Origin: an uncultured Prevotella sp.
GTDB lineage: Bacteria; Bacteroidota; Bacteroidia; Bacteroidales; Bacteroidaceae
Length of the DNA stretch: 64,000 nucleotides
Reading direction: 5' to 3'
Assembly: GCA_946402275.1 (NCBI GenBank)
Contig: CAMIVY010000001.1
Location: 124,001-188,000, forward strand
The notes beneath the pieces were generated by a model. The model saw only the letters and a list, made by a program, of their open reading frames with translations. It was not told the origin of the DNA and did not search any database. Position 1 is the first letter of the stretch. Each line of letters opens with the position of its first letter. Both the position numbers and the translations under genes were made by a program. Below, piece by piece: positions 56,793-64,000 of this stretch.

Positions 56793-58274
56793 TCAATGTT
56801 CTTCCTCTTCTACCGGTTCTAGCCTCTTGCTTTTCTGTACCTCAACCAAGGCCTCCAGCACTTGTTTCTTGTTTATGCCCTTTGGTATATAAATGTATTT
56901 GAACTGTTCTCCCAAGTCATTGAAATACATACGTCCTTTGGGGTATAGTTCTTTATACTGTTTTATTTTATGATCTATGTATATGTTCAAATTGCTTGCA
57001 GAACCATAACGGTCTTTCAGCTCTGGTTCTAATATCCAAACATCATGTTCAGAAATTCCAAATTTCTGACAGAGGAAGGATTTGCAATCTGGTGATAAAA
57101 CCCAAATATCAGCATCTGTAAGAGACGTACCACCTAAAGCGTCACCAAAAAGATGCTTAAACTCCGATTTTGATTTCCATAAAGGTTGCAATTTATAATT
57201 ACGTGTAAGCCATTGACGAATGTAATAATCATCATGATAATACTTCATCAATGTCACAAAATCATCATCAGAGGGATATATCAAAGGAATCTCACGCCTT
57301 CCAAAAAGGTAGGGTTTTGTATAAGCGCTCATATTACAGAGGGTTTTGAGCGCCTTTTCCCTTTCAATTGGATCAAAAGATTCCTTTCCATACAAATGCC
57401 AAAATGCTGCAGATTTCATTGCTTCCGTCAGCAACTCTTGGTCATACGTTACAACATGATGTGCGAAGACATTATATTGTTGGAAATGCTTCACGCCCAA
57501 GACAGACTCTATCTCATTGATAGCTTTGTTCGAGAAACATACCTTATATTGATCACCATCATCTTTGTCTTTTACAACATATATTTCATCTAATAGTCTC
57601 TCAACATCTATCGTGCTTGTACTATAACCCGCCATCGCGGCATCCCTACATGCATAATCTAGTCCATCCGCATCTAAAATCTTGCTGTGTAATAATTCGA
57701 TGAATGCATTTTCAAAACTCTTGTCTGAATTAGAATACTTGAAACCAACAATCATTCTTGCAATAAGTTCCAAATCAAAATCAGGAGCTTTCACATATTT
57801 AGGGAAACAGGTAACTGCCAGTATTGCACTCATTGTCTCATGAGGAGCGGCTTTCCATTCTCGATCAACCCTATCCTTATTAAACTCCTCGCTACCTAAC
57901 ACCTTAGCCAGAGTCTCAGCAAGGCTGTTTGTGTCATTATCATAAAACTCTTCAAAAGTATGAGAAAAAGGAGTATGGCTCACATCGTGGAGCAGACATG
58001 CGATAATGTAGTTATCCTCAACGTTCTTAAAGTTATCAGGCAGTTCTTCACAATTTCTATTTACTGACTCTACTATTTTGGTGCCTAAATGATAAACCCC
58101 TAATGAATGAATAAACCTATCATGCCTTGCTGAAGGGAATAATACGCGACATGAAGTTTGCTCGACCCTTCTTAGCCTTTGAAAAAACGGGGTATCAATG
58201 ATATTATCGCAGAGGTCTTCTGGGATAGTTATATAGCCATGGACGCTATCTAGAATTCGCTTCTCTTTCGCCAT
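56793..58274 (-). CDS. HD-domain phosphohydrolase (dGTPase/SAMHD1-like)
   Basis: The product has 493 residues. The start DSVHGYITIPEDLCDNIIDT and FPSARHDRFIHSLGVYHLGT (His near residue 56), followed by IIACLLHDVSHTPFSHTFEE with the HD pair near residue 90 and DGLDYACRDAAMAGY near residue 198, is the pattern of HD phosphohydrolases related to dGTPases and SAMHD1. Such enzymes can remove dNTPs needed by phages. Its start overlaps the 107-residue gene by 25 bases. The acidic C-terminus (LEPVEEEEH) is unusual. In the cluster it stands between a small protein and a PIN nuclease. Confidence 0.85.
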   Translation of the reverse strand: MAKEKRILDSVHGYITIPEDLCDNIIDTPFFQRLRRVEQTSCRVLFPSARHDRFIHSLGVYHLGTKIVESVNRNCEELPDNFKNVEDNYIIACLLHDVSHTPFSHTFEEFYDNDTNSLAETLAKVLGSEEFNKDRVDREWKAAPHETMSAILAVTCFPKYVKAPDFDLELIARMIVGFKYSNSDKSFENAFIELLHSKILDADGLDYACRDAAMAGYSTSTIDVERLLDEIYVVKDKDDGDQYKVCFSNKAINEIESVLGVKHFQQYNVFAHHVVTYDQELLTEAMKSAAFWHLYGKESFDPIEREKALKTLCNMSAYTKPYLFGRREIPLIYPSDDDFVTLMKYYHDDYYIRQWLTRNYKLQPLWKSKSEFKHLFGDALGGTSLTDADIWVLSPDCKSFLCQKFGISEHDVWILEPELKDRYGSASNLNIYIDHKIKQYKELYPKGRMYFNDLGEQFKYIYIPKGINKKQVLEALVEVQKSKRLEPVEEEEH

Positions 58275-58567
58275 ATCTCTTTCACTTTAGAGTCCATATC
58301 ATTATCTTGACTATATACAAGCTTCCGTTTCAAGATTTTGACTAATCTACTCCCGTCCTGTATTGTAATGGAAGTTTCTGTAACGTGTACATGATGGGGG
58401 TAAATACGAGCGACCGCATTAAACTCGGTTGTTGACAACTCTGGACGAATAGGAGAATCAGCCAATTGTCTTCTAATATAGCTAATATCCCTTCCCATAA
58501 TTGTACTTAATTCCGGATTATCGTCAAGTATGATTTGTAAAAAACGAAGAACCGTTAAATCTCTCAT
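58250..58567 (-). CDS. small protein of the six-gene cluster, 105 residues
   Basis: The product starts MRDLTVLRFLQIILDDNPEL and has 105 residues from the ATG at 58567. It has two helices, then a beta-rich half (VHVTETSITIQDGSRLVKI) and a basic end (KRKLVYSQDN to IWRKRSEF). It has no recognised domain. It overlaps the HD gene by 25 bases, a close coupling that suggests a partner or regulator of that enzyme. Confidence 0.6.
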   Translation of the reverse strand: MRDLTVLRFLQIILDDNPELSTIMGRDISYIRRQLADSPIRPELSTTEFNAVARIYPHHVHVTETSITIQDGSRLVKILKRKLVYSQDNDMDSKVKEIWRKRSEF

Positions 58568-58608
58568 TTGCAAAAATTTTATTTTGAAAATTTGACTATT
58601 TTTTCGCC

Positions 58609-58797
58609 TTAGATATTGTACTGAATCATAACACGTGAATCTTGAAACCGCAGTGCCTCCTCAATCTCATTGAGTGGCACTTGACCTCCCCACATCCTAT
58701 AGACATATTCAGGTGTTACACACCCAAAGTCCATAGAACAAGAGCGGGCCTCGTTTTCCATAAACTCTTTTAATCGAAGGACTATCTCATCAATCAT
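58609..58797 (-). CDS. 62-residue protein, intact paralogue of the interrupted gene at 40983
   Basis: The product reads MIDEIVLRLKEFMENEARSC, SMDFGCVTPEYVYRMWGGQV, PLNEIEEALRFQDSRVMIQY and NI. It is acidic and helical with a Tyr/Arg/Met/Trp centre. The same protein type, broken by a hairpin element, occurs at 40983-41226, next to the HD-HSP90 gene and RADAR. It precedes the six-gene cluster by 35-42 bp and is probably its first gene. The function is unknown. Confidence 0.65.
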   Translation of the reverse strand: MIDEIVLRLKEFMENEARSCSMDFGCVTPEYVYRMWGGQVPLNEIEEALRFQDSRVMIQYNI

Positions 58798-58862
58798 AAC
58801 TCGTATTTGAATCTATTTAGCCTCTCACCAACCTCCAATCACTCATACTCTTTTCTCGCTCT

Positions 58863-58940
58863 AGCCATACTCATGAGCGAGCTTAGAGTAAGCCTAGAGT
58901 ATGGCTACAAGCAGCTTAGAGCGAGCCTAGAGTATGGCTA
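58863..58940. repeat. inverted and direct repeats upstream of the six-gene cluster
   Basis: AGCCATACTC (58863-58872) pairs with GAGTATGGCT at 58897-58906 and again at 58930-58939. The last two are direct repeats of a 33-bp unit (CTTAGAGnnAGCCTAGAGTA). They could form alternative hairpins in the 160-bp gap after the STAND-like gene, possibly as terminator or operator. Confidence 0.65.
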
Positions 58941-58957
58941 AAGGCTTCAGCAAGCAT

Positions 58958-61900
58958 TTATTCTAATGTGAAATCAACATACTCAAGTTCCATATCATCA
59001 ATCCGTTTGACTATCTTCTTTGCGTAACGGGAATATGAATGGAGTGCATAGAGAGCAGTTGTATCCTCAATAGGTTGGATAGAGCTTTCTTTCTTCCCTA
59101 GTCCGTTGAGGGAATTAAGCGATATGCCAAGCCGCTTGTCGTTTTCCTCATCGAAGCTAATCCAATAGCGGTCATGGAGAGGGCCTGTGGACGGTTTGTC
59201 GACAACTCCGATAAGCATAACTTGAACCGGGGTCTTCACACCTGCAGAAACCTTATGCCACTCAGATGTGAAGTCTTCGATAGTGTACTTGTATTTGTGA
59301 GTAAGAATGCGGATAGATAGATCGTTATTCTCGTCTGCCAACTGCTTGATGATATTCAGGTCTTGGGGATAAAAGTGAGGATCTATGATAGTCAGTTCAT
59401 TATAGCCACACTCCCTATACCAGCCAAGAAGGTAATCAACAGCCTTTTGGTATTCGCCTATGCCTATATACCCTTCAGGAGCGGGAGGACAGTTGTCAAA
59501 CATGGCGTTCACCTGCTCCAAACGCTCTTTTGTATCGGAAGCCAACGACAAAACAACTCGGAGATTATGACGGATTACCTGATGCATGGCCATGAGAAGG
59601 TCCTTACAGTTCTTATTCATCTTCTGACGCTGACTGATTGTCTCCATCAGGTATTGGACAGCAGGAATTGCATCCGTGAGAATATTATCGTAAAGATGGC
59701 CCATTGTAAGAGAAAAAACATCTTCTACTGACTGAACCTGCCCCTTGCCATTACGGAGGTTCTTAAGCCTCTCCTCGAAGAATTTACGCTGCTCTTCTCT
59801 GTTAAGGTCGTTGATGGAGTTCATTTCCCTCCCCGCCTTTTCTAAACGTTTTACTGACTCTAGGTGGTTAAGCAACTTCCGTTTGTTATAGACACGAGCA
59901 GGATCTTGGTCGAGCTTTACCATGATACTCTCAGCTAATTCAGGCTTATACTGATGAATAGTGTCTAATAATCCTTCATACTGTTCTTCAGTACCATCTG
60001 TCTTGAGACAAAGTAATGCCTCCTCTGCCACTTTAGGCAGAAGTGCACCGAGGTTATTGATGGCACACTCAGTAATGGCCATGTCAAAACGGGTCAAACG
60101 ATCGAAAGCAAAATGAACGTCACGCGTCACCTCAATGCCTCTATGAAGGAAATCTTCTTTATCAGTGTGCTTGCCAAAAAATGGTGCAATATAGAAATAA
60201 AGGAACGCACGGTCCGCTTTGTTGTCAACAGTTTCTATCCTTTCCCTCCAACCGGCCTTATCCGGAGTCAGGAAACTGCCAGAGGCATATTTGAGAACAG
60301 CCAGACTGGCTATCTTGTAACCATCATGGCTAATACCTCCAGGCGCAGGGAATTTCTTTTCTACTATGGCGGTAGTGGTACCAAGAATTGCCTTCTTCTG
60401 TTGTGTACTCAAGGGTGAAATGGACCTATTTGAGGAACGGATACTACGTGAGATTACCTCTACAATCTGGAAAAGCTCATTTTCATCTGTCATGTGATCA
60501 ATGAGCGTGTTAAGGTCGATGTAATCGCTGTAGGATAGTTCGTATGTACCCTTAATGTCCAACTCAATATAATCGAGTTTTTTTGTTATGACAAAAACAC
60601 ATACACGCTTGAGGCAGGCATCACGAAAAACATCGTCGTAGTCGTCTAAGAGCGTAAAGAACTTCTGCTGGCCACGAAGATAGAGAGTTGGAGAAATATT
60701 ATAAATGAGCCATTTCTGCTCTTCGGGCGTGAAATGACTATAGTCCGTTGGCAGGTACTGGTCGCCAACCGAGCGGAACATATCTTCATCGCCAGCCAAA
60801 TGATATGCTAAAGCGATTCGTCCCCACATGCTCGACTGTTCACTCTCGCAGACAAGATTATCCTCATCGTCTTTGAATGCTTGCAGCGTACTCTCATCAC
60901 ACAGACCACGAATGATGAGCGTAACCAACGAATCGACATAGAGCCCATGACTTTCGTAAAAAGCATCTATACATGATGAAGATGTAAGTGGACCTTGATG
61001 ACGAAGCTCAGAACAGCGAGAAATCATTTGCTCAGCCTCTTCCTTGGAACGTTTTGCTAATAGCTTTGCTATATAGAAGCCCCTTTCAATTTTTTCCTGG
61101 CGTTGATTGATAGACTCCCAAAAAGACAGCATACGTTTCTTGATGTCACCAACAAACGAATCATCCGGGAAATGCCTATCAGCCCATCTGTAAAGACGCA
61201 TACAGATAGAACTCTGAAGCCAAACATCATCCAGTATGTCAACAAACTTGATATACTTCTTGACAAACGGCAGAAGAGCTTCATGATTATATTTTTCACT
61301 GGTAAGCAGCCTGTTTGTGAGCATTGATAGCGGTTTACCGCAGTCACCTCTTTTAATCTCTGCCTTGGAAAGCAGATGGAAAAAATAATCGAGATCTAGC
61401 TTTTCTGGCTCCACATGGACCAAATACTGTTCTGCCGCAAATGAATAGGCACGGCTGCGACGCTCTGCAGTATTAACCTGTGCAATAAATTTCTCAATCA
61501 AATCTGGCTCGGTGCAGACAAGTGCGGCAATGGGCCCCTCTACAATCTTTATGTGATATGCTGTGGCAAGAAACAGCTTGCGTGCCTTTTCCTCAAGTTC
61601 GCTTCGCAATTGGTCTTTTGTACCAATTGTATCACCCACCTTTCCAGGCTCACCAAGACTATCAAAATGGCCCAACAGTTTAGCGGTACAGGTAAGCCAC
61701 ATTCCCTCGTCCTTCAGGTCATCAACAAAAATGAAGAGAGTTTCAAGTAGCTCCTGACTCTTCTCTAGCAATACATCACGGCTACCCTCTATGACGGTAA
61801 TCATGGCATCGACATAGTCGGACGTAGGCCGCATAATAGTATCACCCAAAGAATTGATGTAGCGTAGTCCCTCCTCCATCTGCTCTCTGGTCATAGTACC

Positions 61901-63988
61901 CATTAACCTGACAATATCGTTCAGCTCACGCGCTTTGGGCATATCTGTATCGGAGTCAGCCACTATGAGGCGCAATGCTTCAAGTACTGCCTTACCTATA
62001 TCCTTCTTGTCCTTGTGGGCGGGGAGCCAATAGCGCAGCAGACGCAGCTGCTGTGCATAATTAGGAAGGCGTTTGAGTTCTTCGAGGAAAGTATCTACAT
62101 CATCCTTTTTGAAAAGGTTTTCTGTAGCATCGATAAACTCACGGAGACCAGTATCCTGAATTTTGGAGCGGGCCAAGTCGCGACGGGCATCATCCTCTTC
62201 GGGGTCAACAGGCTCAAAGAGGGAGAACTGCGAAAAGATCTTATCGGTGTTGATATCTTCCTGGTGAGCCTTGTTGATACGGTCAACAATGCCAATGGCG
62301 GCCTTATAGTCAATAGGCAGCAACAATTTTGCAAGCTCCATTGACTTTTCAGGGATATCCTCGAAATCTATCTCTTCTACTAACTGATGGATATTATCCT
62401 TTAACGCAGCTTGGTCGTCAAAAGACAGGCCACTAGATTTACGAGCAATTAGCAAATAACATTTTAATCGTTCCTCGGAGAGGTATACTGTATGCGCCAG
62501 AGCTAGTGCCTTGGCTTGCTGTCCGATGGCGATGAGTGCAGATATTTCATTATCCCAAAGTTCGTTTCGTTCTATCTCGCGCGAAGCCGCCTTATTGAGA
62601 GAGTAACGGAAACGGCTGGTTAGGTGTTTTGTAGGGACTGCCTCACATGCCTCATAGCCAAAGCGGCACTGCACATTGAGAACCGCCTGTGAATGACCTT
62701 CAGCAAGTATTCTCTGAACATTATCTGCATTAAGGTATTTAATAAGGTCCTCGTTCAAACCTACTGATTTGTAAAGAGAAGGAAGAGCCATAGCATAAGC
62801 TTCACCCAACTTCATCCCCTCCAAAACACGTATCTGACTCAACTCCACATCGCGCTTATGACTCTGCAGTCGCCCACATAAATATTTGCGGAATCCCTCA
62901 GAACGCAAACAGATAGCACCGTTTTCCTTAATAAGAATATAGTCAGAGTAGCGCTCAGCGATGGCTTTCACCACATCGGTAGAAACTTCTAGTACATTTG
63001 CATAAAAATCACAGGTAAACTCAAACTCAGTATAAGCCAACAGAGCAAACAAAGGAATCACCGCAGGATCGCTATCGCGACATATCCGCTCATAGTCTTC
63101 TTGATTCAGATCACTATTGGCATCGATGTCCGCACTCATCAACTCTTCTATACGGTCGTTACACAGGTATTTTGTGCGAAGATCGTTCATACGGCGGGCA
63201 TTACCCCGCGATATTTTGTATAGTTCAAACAGTTGCTCTTTCCCGAGACCTGTTTTAGAACGGGTAAAGTAGTCGTTGGAGTCAGCCTCGCTAAAACGTA
63301 GCAAAGTTACTTCTGAAATAGACCATTTCTTTGTCTGCTTGAACAGGTCTTCTATTTGTTTTTTATCACCAGATAAGAGGAAATGAGCCTTCTCCCATTG
63401 CAACAGTTCAATCAGTTTACAGATGTTCTCCCTATATTCCGAGGGTATTTTACTGAATCCATCGAAGACAAAATACATCACACCATCCTTGGACTGCCTC
63501 AATTGTCTTAACACCCTAGTATAGACTTCGTTGACATGCTTTACTTCAAACGGGCAACTGCATTTGTTGGCATACCAATAGAGCTGTTCTGTAATATCAC
63601 CCTCCATTACCTCTGAGTCGAGTTGAATGCGGTCAAATCCGTTATAGAAATAGCTAACACAGTTATCGTGATGTTTGCGAGCAAACTGCGAAAGGAATGT
63701 TGTCATACCTACTCCTTCCTCGCCGGTCACACATACGACAGTATTTTCCTTAAGCTTTTCCTCGCAAAGCGATAGATGGACTTCGCGCAACAACTCATGT
63801 TCGACCTTCTCTGGGAACGTGCCACTATAAGAGGTCATATCGAGTATTTCAGCTTGTAAGACCTCACCTTTTGCATGCTGCATAGCCTGCTTGATGGCTG
63901 AGTCACCAATAAAATACTGCTTACCTTCTTGAGCATTAGGCAGTATCTGATTGCTTCCGCCTTTTATATCAAACGAATTGTCTGCCAT
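58958..63988 (-). CDS. STAND-like NTPase with helical repeats and C-terminal MIT_C/PLD-like domain
   Basis: The product has 1676 residues. A P-loop-type NTPase domain lies near the start: VVCVTGEEGVGMTTFLSQFA, residues 84-103, where Met95 stands in the place of the usual P-loop Lys, and MYFVFDGFSKIP as Walker B near residue 170. From about 300 to 1500 the protein is a long helical repeat region (TPR/HEAT-like), as in STAND sensors. The last 170 residues, ELTIIDPHFYPQDLNIIKQL to LHDRYWISFDEENDKRLGIS, resemble the MIT_C phospholipase-D-like fold. Large NTPase-repeat-effector proteins of this size are typical phage sensors (Avs-like). The start at 63988 is near the window edge but the frame is complete. 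Confidence 0.75.
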   Translation of the reverse strand: MADNSFDIKGGSNQILPNAQEGKQYFIGDSAIKQAMQHAKGEVLQAEILDMTSYSGTFPEKVEHELLREVHLSLCEEKLKENTVVCVTGEEGVGMTTFLSQFARKHHDNCVSYFYNGFDRIQLDSEVMEGDITEQLYWYANKCSCPFEVKHVNEVYTRVLRQLRQSKDGVMYFVFDGFSKIPSEYRENICKLIELLQWEKAHFLLSGDKKQIEDLFKQTKKWSISEVTLLRFSEADSNDYFTRSKTGLGKEQLFELYKISRGNARRMNDLRTKYLCNDRIEELMSADIDANSDLNQEDYERICRDSDPAVIPLFALLAYTEFEFTCDFYANVLEVSTDVVKAIAERYSDYILIKENGAICLRSEGFRKYLCGRLQSHKRDVELSQIRVLEGMKLGEAYAMALPSLYKSVGLNEDLIKYLNADNVQRILAEGHSQAVLNVQCRFGYEACEAVPTKHLTSRFRYSLNKAASREIERNELWDNEISALIAIGQQAKALALAHTVYLSEERLKCYLLIARKSSGLSFDDQAALKDNIHQLVEEIDFEDIPEKSMELAKLLLPIDYKAAIGIVDRINKAHQEDINTDKIFSQFSLFEPVDPEEDDARRDLARSKIQDTGLREFIDATENLFKKDDVDTFLEELKRLPNYAQQLRLLRYWLPAHKDKKDIGKAVLEALRLIVADSDTDMPKARELNDIVRLMGTMTREQMEEGLRYINSLGDTIMRPTSDYVDAMITVIEGSRDVLLEKSQELLETLFIFVDDLKDEGMWLTCTAKLLGHFDSLGEPGKVGDTIGTKDQLRSELEEKARKLFLATAYHIKIVEGPIAALVCTEPDLIEKFIAQVNTAERRSRAYSFAAEQYLVHVEPEKLDLDYFFHLLSKAEIKRGDCGKPLSMLTNRLLTSEKYNHEALLPFVKKYIKFVDILDDVWLQSSICMRLYRWADRHFPDDSFVGDIKKRMLSFWESINQRQEKIERGFYIAKLLAKRSKEEAEQMISRCSELRHQGPLTSSSCIDAFYESHGLYVDSLVTLIIRGLCDESTLQAFKDDEDNLVCESEQSSMWGRIALAYHLAGDEDMFRSVGDQYLPTDYSHFTPEEQKWLIYNISPTLYLRGQQKFFTLLDDYDDVFRDACLKRVCVFVITKKLDYIELDIKGTYELSYSDYIDLNTLIDHMTDENELFQIVEVISRSIRSSNRSISPLSTQQKKAILGTTTAIVEKKFPAPGGISHDGYKIASLAVLKYASGSFLTPDKAGWRERIETVDNKADRAFLYFYIAPFFGKHTDKEDFLHRGIEVTRDVHFAFDRLTRFDMAITECAINNLGALLPKVAEEALLCLKTDGTEEQYEGLLDTIHQYKPELAESIMVKLDQDPARVYNKRKLLNHLESVKRLEKAGREMNSINDLNREEQRKFFEERLKNLRNGKGQVQSVEDVFSLTMGHLYDNILTDAIPAVQYLMETISQRQKMNKNCKDLLMAMHQVIRHNLRVVLSLASDTKERLEQVNAMFDNCPPAPEGYIGIGEYQKAVDYLLGWYRECGYNELTIIDPHFYPQDLNIIKQLADENNDLSIRILTHKYKYTIEDFTSEWHKVSAGVKTPVQVMLIGVVDKPSTGPLHDRYWISFDEENDKRLGISLNSLNGLGKKESSIQPIEDTTALYALHSYSRYAKKIVKRIDDMELEYVDFTLE

Positions 63989-64000
63989 AACTATATTCCT

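Overview
The window looks like a Bacteroidales chromosome, most likely a Prevotella/Segatella relative. The reasons are promoters of the TAnnTTTG (-7) plus TTTG (-33) type at several genes, Mfa2/FimB-type fimbrial lipoproteins, Bacteroidales-type families (DUF6266, GxxExxY, AbiEi/DUF6088), and a general lack of Shine-Dalgarno sequences outside one phage-like cassette. Nearly every gene is on the minus strand. The genus is inferred from these traits, not from a marker-gene comparison.

Layout. 1-5.1 kb is ordinary chromosome: the end of an EamA transporter, truA, a WbpM/CapD-type sugar epimerase/dehydratase and two fimbrial lipoproteins. 5.2-6.3 kb is a REP-associated Y1 transposase between palindrome clusters. 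6.4-12 kb holds worn genes (BRO-N fragment, a YhcG nuclease split by one amber codon, a SOD fragment), an intact Fe/Mn superoxide dismutase and a plus-strand DUF4143 ATPase with paired operator-like palindromes. 12.1-16.8 kb is a phage-derived lysis-like cassette (M15 endolysin, membrane protein, u-spanin-like lipoprotein, DUF6266 protein) with strong Shine-Dalgarno sites.

From 16.9 kb to the end the window is a dense anti-phage island: DRT3 (two reverse transcriptases plus an ncRNA with an ACACACA loop), a decayed AbiE toxin-antitoxin pair, an AlbA_2 regulator, Hachiman (hamA-hamB), DUF2806, AbiH, AIPR, a KAP NTPase, RADAR (rdrA-rdrB) with a third gene resembling a Pycsar nucleotide cyclase, an HD plus HSP90-like ATPase protein, a deaminase-like two-gene unit, a six-gene nuclease/phosphohydrolase cluster (53.2-58.8 kb) and a 1676-residue STAND-like NTPase with a C-terminal PLD-like domain.

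The spaces between genes are filled with several families of short interspersed elements. Many consist of tiny hairpins whose stems differ from copy to copy but stay complementary. Some have inserted into genes: two wbuC-family cupin genes and one small gene carry such insertions, and one of these stays in frame. A separate element of about 250 bp occurs twice, with a promoter and a hairpin that shows a compensatory base change. These elements, the RADAR-cyclase operon and the six-gene cluster are the parts least explained by known systems.
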